From positions 1-15,019 of the forward strand of contig UQTA01000078.1 of assembly GCA_900543885.1 (NCBI GenBank): a stretch of DNA of 15,019 nucleotides. The letters are read 5' to 3'. Source of the stretch: an uncultured Clostridium sp. (GTDB taxonomy: Bacteria > Bacillota > Clostridia > Lachnospirales > Lachnospiraceae). The translations under genes were made by a program, and so were the position numbers. The notes beneath the pieces were generated by a model. That model searched no databases. It worked only from the letters and a program-made list of their open reading frames with translations, and had not been told where the DNA came from. Shown in pieces: positions 1 to 7,346 of this stretch. Within the stretch, counting starts at the first letter, position 1; each line of letters begins with the position of its first letter.

Positions 1-21
1 CACATAGTATACTATCATACA

Positions 22-68
22 GAAGAAAACGCAAGCAGAAATCGAACAAACATTCGATTTCACTTGCG
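22..68 (-). terminator. Rho-independent terminator after the histidine kinase
   Basis: On the minus strand CGCAAG plus GAAATCGAA pairs with TTCGATTTC plus CTTGCG around a 6-nt loop, and is followed by a T-rich tract (GTTTTCTTC, 22-30). The arms are at 30-46 and 53-68, with a small internal bulge. It lies just downstream of the kinase gene on the same strand and probably ends the regulator-kinase transcript. The plus-strand side has only three T residues, so it looks directional. Confidence 0.8.
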
Positions 69-117
69 TTTCAGACGCTTTCATCTCGGCAATTGAATAA
101 CCGAGGATTCCCGCTTG

Positions 118-1056
118 TTATCCTAAAGCCAGTCCCAGTCCATTGCCTTCCATGCTGCGGCTGCTTTCAGCCTGATAGCATTTGTCAAATATATGTTTCT
201 GTACTTCTTCACTCATTCCAATGCCATTATCGGCAATTTCTACAGATATATAAGGATCATTTTGTTCCATTTTCACAGAAAACATACCACCTGCAGGAGT
301 AAATTTAATCCCGTTTGAGATCAGATTGGTCCATATCTGAAAGATCAGATCTTCATTTCCGTAGTAAAAGATTTCCGGAAGATCCAGGTCAATGTCCATC
401 TTTTTTGCAGACCAGAGAGGTTCTAAAGAAAGGACAGCCTGGCGGATCTGCTCATCTAAGGAAAAGTTTCTTTTCTCAGAGATGATCGATTGGTTTTCCA
501 GTTTTGACAACTTTAAAATATTTCCTGTAAGCGCAGAAAGCTGTCTGGAATTTTTTAAGATCTGCTGGGCATAAAGACGATTTTGTCTGTCAGCAGTGTC
601 GGCAGCTAAAAGAGCAGCGTAGCCTTCAATAGCGGCCAGAGGAGTTTTTATCTCATGGGATACGTTCTGGATAAAGTCAGACTGCAAAGTCTCTATAGAG
701 TTTAATTCCTGTACCATTTTGTTGAAATTTAAGTTCATTTCCCGTACTTCCCACCAAATGGCCTTTTCTTTTAAGCGTACATCAAAATTTCCGGCAGATA
801 CCTGAGCCAGAGCACGGATCAGGTTCTGGATCGGACGAAAAAAGTGGTGGGAAATGACCATGGCGATGCAGACAGAAATCAGCACAGAACTGATGGTGTT
901 GGTAAGAAAGGGAAACCAGCCCATAGGCGGATGATCCGGGCTTAGGATCCCGGTACGGAATAAACACCAGGTAATACCGGAAAAAATAAAAAAGCCTAAA
1001 ATCTGCACTGTGATAATGAGACTGATAAAAATCCCCCATAATTTCAGATCTTTCAT
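118..1056 (-). pseudogene. Sensor histidine kinase, truncated at the C-terminus
   Basis: Membrane sensor kinase of the HisKA/HATPase_c type, the expected phosphodonor of the overlapping response regulator. Seen: two membrane segments (about residues 8-30 and 49-72) with a very short extracellular loop, a HAMP linker (about 73-97), a HisKA H box with SHEIKTPL (His134), an N box (NLISNGIKFTP), a G1 box (ADNGIGM), an F box and a G2 box (GNGLGLAL). The protein stops one residue after the G2 box at 312 aa. Family members normally continue about 30-40 residues to finish the ATPase domain. In the next frame the DNA reads SSVIQLPR and then TGA at 81-83, which resembles a kinase C-terminus, so a small frame-disrupting deletion near 117-120 is likely. 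The start ATG overlaps the regulator stop by 4 nt. Probably inactive or impaired. Confidence 0.8.
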
Positions 1057-1660
1057 TCTTTCATCACCGCCTTATATCCAAGTCCACGAACTGTTATGAT
1101 CTCAAAATCCGGATTATGTTCAAAACGCCTGCGCAGCCGGTTGATATGTACGTCAATGGTCTGAAGATCTGACTCACTGTTGCGGCCCCAGATCTCGTCC
1201 ATCAGCTGCATGCGGGTGAAGATCTTATTAGGGTAGGAGATCAGCTTAAACAGCAGGAAAAATTCTTTTTGCGGAAGCATCTGGGAATTTTCGCTTTCTT
1301 TTACAGTCAGCACATCGTAATCTAAAACTGTATGAGGCAGTGTAAGCCGCTTGTTGTTGGCAATATTGGAACGGCGAAGCAGTGCCCGCACTCTTAAGAT
1401 CATTTCATCTAAATTTACCGGTTTTGTCATATAATCATCGGTTCCCAGAGAAAATCCTTTATTTTTCGACGGAAAATCGTCCTTTGCCGTGATCATCAAT
1501 ACGGGGATGCTGAGATTGGAACGGCGCAGCAATTCGGTAAATTCGTATCCGTCCATAACAGGCATTAAAATATCTGTGATCACCAGGTCTACATGTTCTT
1601 TTTCAATCAGGTCCCAGGCTTCCTGACCGTTGTGTACAGTCATCATACCAAAGTTTACGA
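1053..1660 (-). pseudogene. OmpR-family response regulator, N-terminally truncated
   Basis: DNA-binding response regulator that would be phosphorylated by the kinase behind it. Seen: most of the receiver domain, with the phospho-acceptor Asp in VITDILMPVMDGYE, the conserved Thr in MITAKDD and Lys in TKP. A C-terminal winged helix follows, ending in the typical TIDVHINRLRRRFE and VRGLGYKAV. Recognisable receiver sequence begins only around TVHNGQEAWDL (near 1,640). The first beta strand and the acidic pair that binds Mg2+ are missing. Upstream of that the open frame continues to 1,757, but there it is the antisense of the neighbouring adaptor gene, so the ORF start is artificial. ATG codons at 1,641-1,646 could only give an N-truncated product. 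The gene ends in TGA with an ATGA overlap with the kinase. No promoter is visible at the new junction. Confidence 0.85.
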
Positions 1661-1669
1661 AGCCAAAAC

Positions 1670-2240
1670 AGTTTGCCCAGGCGGTGGTGCTTCCGGTCAT
1701 GGAGGCGCAAAATCCCCAGACAGGCGATATCCGTCTGACCACCAGTGTGATCGGCAAGATCGAGCCCTCTGATGTAGTTTATATTTATCCAAAGGCAGCC
1801 GGTGACGTAACGGCGGTAAATGTAAAAGCCGGTGATGTGGTGACGAAAGGCCAGGTGCTCTGTACCATTGATACTAAACAGGTAGAATCTGCGAAAAATA
1901 CCATGGATTCTGCTGCATTAGCATTGCGTCAGGCACAGGAAGAGCTTTCCCGCCAGCAGCTTTTATATGCAGGCGGCGGACTTTCTGAGCAGCAGTACAG
2001 TCAGTATCAGAATACAGTTTCCAGTGCCCAGTTAAGCTATGACCAGGCAAAATATAATTATGAAACACAGCTGGAATACAGCCAGATCACAGCCCCCATT
2101 GAAGGCCTGGTAGAGATCTGCAATGTGGAAAATTATGATAATGTATCCCAGAGCAATCTGATCTTTGTTATTTCCGGTCAGGGAAGCAGAGTGGTTTCTT
2201 TCTCCGCTACAGAGCGCATCAGAGGCTATCTGAAAGAGGG
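1670..2240 (+). pseudogene. HlyD/RND-type efflux adaptor, truncated at both ends
   Basis: Membrane-fusion (adaptor) subunit of an efflux pump. Seen: a lipoyl/biotinyl-like half motif (AAGDVTAVNVKAGDVVTKGQVL), a long heptad-rich coiled coil (about 1,880-2,080), the second lipoyl half (SQITAPIEGLVEICNVE), and the start of the beta-barrel domain (VVSFSATERIRGYLKEG). The N-terminal membrane anchor is missing: upstream of about 1,670 the frame is the antisense of the regulator. After about 2,238 the frame leaves the family and becomes an out-of-frame reading of the next gene up to a stop at 2,422-2,424, so the rest of the barrel and the membrane-proximal domain are lost. An ABC ATPase and permease often follow such adaptors but none is present. 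The preserved core is about 190 residues. Confidence 0.85.
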
Positions 2241-2251
2241 AGGCGGCTTGT

Positions 2252-3580
2252 ATGTTTTTAAATATAAAGGATGGGAAAAAATGGAAACTGCAGGCGGCGA
2301 AAGTCTTACATACAGGGGTGCTGTGTGTGGTTCTGACGGGAACAGGCGCAGGTGTGACTGGAACTTTGGGGCAGGTACCGGGATACCTGGGATTTATGAC
2401 AGCTTATGGGGACGAATTTGCTGACCGGCCGGAAGCGACAGAAGGAAGTTCCAGTATACAGGTGGGAAATGCAGATGGTTCTGACTCAGAAAAAGAGGAT
2501 ACAAAAGGCTCTGATACGGTTTTGTGGATGGGACAGGTGGAAACGGATGAAGAAAAACTAAATGATAACCTGCTGGAGTACAGCGAATTGTATACACTGA
2601 TCTCACGGTATAATCCCACGGTTGAGCAGTCACTGGCCAGTTTTAACCAGTCTCTGGAAACTTACGCAGATGCATGGGCAGACCTGAAATTTGGCCAGGA
2701 AAGCGCTGCTACAGACCGTCAGAATGCCAAAAGAGACGGAGATACGGAAAATTATGCCTATTATCGTCAGGAAGAAGCTGTTTATAAGAATGCATCCACC
2801 ATGTATAAAAAAATGTATGACAGCATGAAAAAAAGCAGCGATAAAAGTATACGCAGCATGCCCCGCCAGCTGACCGCAGCAGCCCAGTCCCTGATGATGT
2901 CTTATGAGACTTTAAGCCTTCAGAAGAGTACTGTAGAAAAACAGGTAGAGGTATATGAGTAGGCTTTAAATCTGGAAAAGACAAAGCAGACAGCGGGCTT
3001 GTCCACAGCTTCAGACGTACTGGAAAAGGAAAATCAGCTGTTAAGTGCAAAAAGCAGCCTTTCTTCTTTGGAAGAAAGCTTAAGCAGCACTTACAGCAGC
3101 CTTTGCCTGATAGTTGGAAGAGATGCGGACAGCGGCCTTGTGATCGGTGAGATCCCGGCAGCAGATCTTTCAAGGGCGGATGCCATGGATCTGGAAGCAG
3201 ATACAAAAAAGGCCATTGGAAATAACAGTGCTCTTATCAGCAGCCGTGGTACGAAGGCAACTTCCACAGCGGCTAAAAACAACCGAAATGCTTCTGTGGA
3301 AGAAGGAGAACAGAACCTGACTATTCAGATGAAGCAGCTTTACGAGGATGTATTGCTGAAAAAAAGCGAACTTCTGACAGCACAGATCGCGTTCCAGAAA
3401 GCCCAGGGACAGAAACAGAATGCAGATGTTAAATACAACGCAGGTTTGTTAAACCAGGAAGAGTATCTTACAGAAGAAATGAATTATATTTCCCAGACAG
3501 CAAGTTATAAAGCAGCAGATCTGGCATTTACCCAGGCAGCAGATACGTACGGCTGGGCGGTAATGGGAATCACCCAGTAG
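2252..3580 (+). pseudogene. TolC-like efflux protein with an internal amber stop
   Basis: Helical, coiled-coil-rich protein resembling the TolC-family proteins that accompany adaptor/ABC pumps in Clostridia. The chosen ATG has GGGAGG 8-9 nt upstream and is followed by a Lys-rich stretch, a hydrophobic segment (about residues 20-50) and a plausible signal cleavage near TAYG/DE. A TAG at 2,960-2,962 ends the first part at 236 aa. The same frame continues without interruption as ALNLEKTKQTAGLSTASDVL to a normal TAG at 3,578-3,580, about 442 codons in all, so the stop is a point mutation, probably from CAG (Gln). The second half is alpha-helical with repeated Gln/Ala-rich heptads. The upstream adaptor is truncated and no transporter genes remain, so the locus looks dead. 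Amber read-through is possible but not supported by other genes. Confidence 0.75.
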
Positions 3581-3624
3581 AGGCCTAAGACGGCAGGCAG
3601 ATAAGGCGTGGAACAGCTGCGGCG

Positions 3625-3653
3625 TTGAACTTAAGAAAGATTTATGTTAAAAT
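3625..3653 (+). promoter_or_regulatory. Promoter for the BrkB-family gene
   Basis: TTGAAC (3,625-3,630), 17 nt, TAAAAT (3,648-3,653). Predicted transcription starts near 3,660, at the edge of the first arm of the following hairpin. Confidence 0.6.
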
Positions 3654-3688
3654 GCAGGCATATGTAATTGGAATGCCTGCATTTTTTA
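3652..3688 (+). terminator. Rho-independent terminator downstream of the TolC-like gene
   Basis: ATGCAGGCAT (3,652-3,661) pairs perfectly with ATGCCTGCAT (3,673-3,682) and is followed by six T residues. It would stop read-through from the efflux locus. RNA started at the overlapping promoter would contain only the second arm and would escape termination. Confidence 0.8.
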
Positions 3689-3735
3689 TGGGGAAAATAC
3701 CTTTGGATCATGCAGAAAAAGGAGGAAACTGTTTT

Positions 3736-4554
3736 ATGATACGTCTCATGCTTGTTGGAAAGCGTATCTACGATAAATTTTCAGAAGATGAGATGACGGT
3801 GTATGCAGCCCAGGTCTCTTTTTTTGTGATCCTTTCTTTTGTGCCGTTTCTGATGCTGCTTCTTACAGCAGTTCAGATGATCCCTGGGATCTCAAAGGCA
3901 GATTTTCTGGAGATCACCATGGATATTATCCCTTCTGACTACAAATCACTGGCTTTTCGTATGGTCAACGACTTAATGCTAAAATCCCCGGCTACGATGA
4001 TCTCTGCAACTGCCATAACTGCCCTGTGGTCTGCAGGACGAGGCATGTTCAGCGTTGCAAGAGGCTTAAACAGGGTCAATGGAGGCGGAAAGAAACACTG
4101 GTATGTGTTTAACCGTCTGATCTGCTGCGGCTACACCATTGTTTTTGTGGCTGTGTGCATCCTTTCTCTGATCCTTCTGGTGTTTGGCCAGCTTCTTCGG
4201 GGGTTTTTGAACACACATTTTCCCTTTGTGGGAGCTGTGATCGGCCGGCTGATCGATTTCAGATCCCTGTGGTTTTTTCTGGTTCTGTTTTTCTTTTTCT
4301 GGGGGATTTATACCTTTGTGCCGGAAAAGCGCTTAAAGGCGGCAAAGCAGATTCCGGGAGCGCTCTTTTCCGCTTTGGCATGGATGGTTTTTTCTCTGGG
4401 CTTTTCCATTTACTTTAACCGGATCGGAGGACGGGGATATTCGTATATGTACGGCAGCCTTGCAGCGATCGCCTTATCTTTTTTGTGGCTTTATATCTGT
4501 ATGTGCATCCTGTTTATGGGAGCGGAGCTCAACTGGTTTTGGGATGAGATATAA
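3736..4554 (+). CDS. YihY/virulence factor BrkB family membrane protein
   Basis: Polytopic inner-membrane protein of the YihY/BrkB family (once annotated as ribonuclease BN); its molecular function is not established. The start at 3,736 (MIRLMLVGKRIYDKF) has AGGAGG 10 nt upstream. Upstream in-frame ATGs lie in the terminator hairpin and have no ribosome site. The product is 272 aa, typical of the family. Seen: the family N-terminus with DEMTVYAAQVSFFVILSFVPFL, the conserved ALWSAGRGMFSVARGLNRV segment, several further hydrophobic helices, FVPEKRLK between helices, and the C-terminal GSLAAIALSFLWLYICMCILFMGAELN. It ends 12 nt before the convergent LysR gene, with no clear terminator between them. 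Confidence 0.9.
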   Translation: MIRLMLVGKRIYDKFSEDEMTVYAAQVSFFVILSFVPFLMLLLTAVQMIPGISKADFLEITMDIIPSDYKSLAFRMVNDLMLKSPATMISATAITALWSAGRGMFSVARGLNRVNGGGKKHWYVFNRLICCGYTIVFVAVCILSLILLVFGQLLRGFLNTHFPFVGAVIGRLIDFRSLWFFLVLFFFFWGIYTFVPEKRLKAAKQIPGALFSALAWMVFSLGFSIYFNRIGGRGYSYMYGSLAAIALSFLWLYICMCILFMGAELNWFWDEI

Positions 4555-4566
4555 ATGAACAGTACA

Positions 4567-5451
4567 CTAGTTTTTTCCTTTGTTCTGTGCGAAATATTCT
4601 GGAAAAAACTGGGAAAATTCCCTGGATACACGGCTGACCATGCCGTGTTTTCTGGCGATCAGGGCAATGCGGCTGATAACGCCTTTGTCTGAAAGGGGAA
4701 TCTTTAAAAGGTCAGGACTTCCTGAATTTGCCATGGAGGCAGGAACCAGGGAGATTCCGGCACCGCACTGGGCCCAGGTCATACTGGTCCTGGCATCATC
4801 GTTAATGCACAGATAATCAGGTGCAGACCCTGGAAAGCAGTGGCTGATAAAAGGTTCCCATCTGCGGTAAACGATGAGAGGACAGGATGCCAGAGAAGCC
4901 ACAGATATGGAAGCGGCTGCCGGATCAGGGAAAAATTCCGGTTTTCCCACTGCCATCATAGGTTCTTCCTCTAAGAAATGACATTGATAGGATTCTACAG
5001 GCAAAGGTGTTCTGACCACAGCAACTTCAATGAGACCAGAATTTAACTGATCCATCAGTTCATAAGTATTTCCCTCACTGATGCGCAGGGTTACTTCAGG
5101 ATGCAGGCAGACAAAAGAGGAGAGGGCACGGATCAGCCGTGGAGTCTGCACAGAAGAGATCATGCCCAGATGTAAAGGACCTTTTAGCCCCTGTCCCATC
5201 TGCTGCAGTTCATCAGAAACAGCAGTAGTAAGATGCAGGATGTGCAGGGCTTTTTCATAAAAAATCTTTCCTGCTTCTGTGAGAAAAATACTCCTGGAAC
5301 CACGTTCGAAAAGAACGACCCCCAGTTCATCTTCCAACAGCTTCATCTGTGCGCTTAAAGGCGGCTGGGAGATATGCAGGGATTTGGCTGCTGCAGAGAT
5401 ATTTCCTTCATTTACAATAGCGACAAAGTATTCCATCTGCTTCAGGTTCAT
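4567..5451 (-). CDS. LysR-family transcriptional regulator
   Basis: DNA-binding regulator of 294 aa, the usual LysR length. Seen: an N-terminal winged helix-turn-helix (residues 1-60: MNLKQMEYFVAIVNEGNISAAAKSLHISQPPLSAQMKLLE, read in two parts around the ISAAAKSL helix and the ISQPPLSAQ recognition helix), a linker helix, then a periplasmic-binding-like effector domain starting near GPLHLGMISS. GAGGTG lies 6 nt before the ATG. It is transcribed divergently from the ABC exporter genes across a 125-bp gap that holds a T-N11-A style dyad, so control of that exporter and of itself is the natural inference. The inducer cannot be read from the sequence. The stop is TAG, which shows amber is used as an ordinary terminator here. 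Confidence 0.93.
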   Translation of the reverse strand: MNLKQMEYFVAIVNEGNISAAAKSLHISQPPLSAQMKLLEDELGVVLFERGSRSIFLTEAGKIFYEKALHILHLTTAVSDELQQMGQGLKGPLHLGMISSVQTPRLIRALSSFVCLHPEVTLRISEGNTYELMDQLNSGLIEVAVVRTPLPVESYQCHFLEEEPMMAVGKPEFFPDPAAASISVASLASCPLIVYRRWEPFISHCFPGSAPDYLCINDDARTSMTWAQCGAGISLVPASMANSGSPDLLKIPLSDKGVISRIALIARKHGMVSRVSREFSQFFPEYFAQNKGKN

Positions 5452-5465
5452 AAAAGCACCTCATA

Positions 5466-5482
5466 CATATGATTAACATATG
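5466..5482. promoter_or_regulatory. Candidate LysR-family operator
   Basis: CATATG, 5 nt, CATATG forms a perfect dyad 14 bp before the regulator start. Its core is TAT-N7-ATA, that is T-N11-A, the classical LysR-type box. It lies between the divergent regulator and exporter genes. Confidence 0.55.
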
Positions 5483-5503
5483 GTTTCTATATTAAATCAA
5501 TAT

Positions 5504-5532
5504 TTTAAATATACATTTTCATGTGCTATAAT
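5504..5532 (+). promoter_or_regulatory. Promoter of the ABC exporter operon
   Basis: TTTAAA (5,504-5,509), 17 nt, TATAAT (5,527-5,532), with a TG one base before the -10 (extended -10). The start would be near 5,539, about 38 nt before the first exporter ATG. The LysR-like dyad lies 22 bp upstream of the -35, a usual place for an activator site. Confidence 0.65.
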
Positions 5533-5576
5533 ACCAGATAGTTAAATAAAATACAATATTTTAGGAGAAATGCATT

Positions 5577-7346
5577 ATGAAGCGATTGCTCAGTTACATG
5601 TGTGCCTACAAAAAGGAGAGCATACTGGGGCCGCTGTTTAAGATGCTGGAGGCCAGCTTTGAGCTGTTTGTGCCTTTAGTAGTGGCAAGTATGGTAGACG
5701 TAGGTATTGCAAACAGAAGTGTATCTTATGTGGTGCGTATGGGAGGTCTTCTTTTGCTCCTTGCAGTCATTGGACTGACCTGTTCCCTGACAGCCCAGTA
5801 CTTTGCGGCTAAGGCGGCGACAGGAACAGCGACTGCACTGCGCAACAACCTGTTTTCTCATATTGGTACCTTATCTTATACAGAAATAGATACCATAGGA
5901 ACATCTACACTGATCACACGTATGACCAGTGATATCAACCAGGTGCAAAACGGCATTAATATGACACTGCGTCTGCTGCTGCGTTCACCCTTTGTAGTAT
6001 TTGGAGCCATGATCATGGCATTTACCGTAGATGCTCATACAGCCATGGTGTTTGCTGTGACAATCCCGGTACTGTGTGTTGTGGTGTTCGGCATTATGCT
6101 CATAAGCATGCCGCTGTATCAGTCAGTACAGAAGCAGCTGGATAAAGTACTTTTAACTACGAGAGAAAATCTCATGGGCGTGCGCGTGATCCGTGCCTTT
6201 AACCGTCAGGCAAATGAGAGAGAAAAGTTTGAAGAAGAAAACGGCAGTCTGGTAAAACTGCAGGTATTTGTAGGAAAGATATCTGCTTTGTTAAATCCGG
6301 TTACCTATGTGATCATCAATATCGCTACGGTAGCAGTGATCTGGGTAGGCGCAAAAAGAGTGGATGCCGGTATGATCAGCCAGGGTAAAGTGATCGCTCT
6401 TGTAAACTATATGTCCCAGATCTTAGTGGAGCTGATCAAAATGGCAAACCTGATCATACTGATCTCCAAGGCAGTAGCCTGCATGAGACGTGTGGACAGT
6501 GTATTTGCAATTGAAAGCAGTATTGAGGAAAAAACTCATGAGAATAAAACTCAGGATGTAAAAGAAAAGAAGCAGGAGATCAGTGCTGAAACTGCAAAAG
6601 TGGAATTTGATCATGTAGACTTTACCTATGCAGGAGCCAAATCCGATTCTCTTACCGATATTTCCTTTAAAGCAATGAAAGGACAGACCATTGGTGTTAT
6701 CGGTGGTACAGGTTCCGGTAAATCCACATTGGTAAATCTGATCCCCAGATTTTACGATGTAAGAGAAGGAAAGGTTCTTATAGACGGAGAGGATGTAAGA
6801 GATCTGCCTCTTACAGAATTAAGACATACCATTGGTGTAGTACCTCAGAGGGCAGTTCTTTTTAAGGGAACGCTCCGTGATAACATGCGCTGGGGCAAAG
6901 AAGATGCCACAGATGAAGAAATCTGGCATGCACTGGATGTTGCTCAGGCAAGAGACTTCATTGAAGCTAAGGGTGAAGGACTTGATCTGGTGATCGATCA
7001 GGGCGGTCATAATTTATCTGGTGGTCAGCGCCAGCGTCTTACCATAGCAAGAGCCCTGGTAAGAGATCCTCAGATTTTGATCATGGACGACAGTGCTTCT
7101 GCACTTGACTTTGCAACAGATGCAAGACTGAGAAAGGCGATCCGGGAAAATACAAAGGATATGACTGTATTTATTGTTTCTCAGAGAGCTACGACCATCC
7201 GCAATGCAGATACCATTCTGGTGCTGGATGATGGAAAACTGGCAGGTATGGGCAGTCATAAACAGCTTCTGAAAGAATGCGATGTTTACAGAGAAATCTG
7301 TCTGTCACAGCTGTCAAAAGAGGAGGTGGAACGGGATGAGCAGTAA
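5577..7346 (+). CDS. ABC exporter half-transporter, degenerate ATPase subunit
   Basis: Membrane-ATPase fusion of 589 aa forming one half of a type IV (former type I) ABC exporter, probably multidrug, peptide or lipid; the substrate is unknown. Residues 1-310 carry six predicted membrane helices. A charged Lys/Glu-rich linker (about 315-340) leads to the ATPase. Seen: Walker A GGTGSGKST (376-384), signature LSGGQ (480-484), Walker B ILIMDD with Asp505 where the catalytic Glu should be, and Gln536 in place of the switch His (VSQRATT). This subunit therefore contributes the non-hydrolytic site, as in TM287/288- or BmrCD-like heterodimers. AGGAG lies 9-10 nt before the ATG. It overlaps the next gene by 11 nt, which suggests translational coupling and a 1:1 complex. 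Confidence 0.93.
   Translation: MKRLLSYMCAYKKESILGPLFKMLEASFELFVPLVVASMVDVGIANRSVSYVVRMGGLLLLLAVIGLTCSLTAQYFAAKAATGTATALRNNLFSHIGTLSYTEIDTIGTSTLITRMTSDINQVQNGINMTLRLLLRSPFVVFGAMIMAFTVDAHTAMVFAVTIPVLCVVVFGIMLISMPLYQSVQKQLDKVLLTTRENLMGVRVIRAFNRQANEREKFEEENGSLVKLQVFVGKISALLNPVTYVIINIATVAVIWVGAKRVDAGMISQGKVIALVNYMSQILVELIKMANLIILISKAVACMRRVDSVFAIESSIEEKTHENKTQDVKEKKQEISAETAKVEFDHVDFTYAGAKSDSLTDISFKAMKGQTIGVIGGTGSGKSTLVNLIPRFYDVREGKVLIDGEDVRDLPLTELRHTIGVVPQRAVLFKGTLRDNMRWGKEDATDEEIWHALDVAQARDFIEAKGEGLDLVIDQGGHNLSGGQRQRLTIARALVRDPQILIMDDSASALDFATDARLRKAIRENTKDMTVFIVSQRATTIRNADTILVLDDGKLAGMGSHKQLLKECDVYREICLSQLSKEEVERDEQ

Noticed and set aside
43..56. CGAACAAACATTCG resembles a LexA/SOS box
   Set aside because: It forms the loop and inner stem of the kinase terminator and lies downstream of the gene, so the dyad is explained by the hairpin. 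It also deviates from consensus in the conserved GTT.
1657..1757. Extended N-terminus of the response regulator as a novel domain
   Set aside because: This stretch is the exact antisense of the adaptor coding sequence, has no ribosome site and no receiver-domain character.
2240..2424. Adaptor C-terminal extension of about 60 residues
   Set aside because: It overlaps the TolC-like gene out of frame and has Gly/Arg-rich, non-family composition, so it is read-through after the deletion.
3625..3735. Longer N-terminus for the BrkB-family protein
   Set aside because: The ATGs or TTGs here fall in the promoter and terminator hairpin, lack a ribosome site and encode non-family sequence. AGGAGG clearly marks 3,736.
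7282..7335. Earlier start for the second ABC subunit
   Set aside because: It lies within the first subunit, has no ribosome site and encodes no family sequence. GGAGG marks 7,336.
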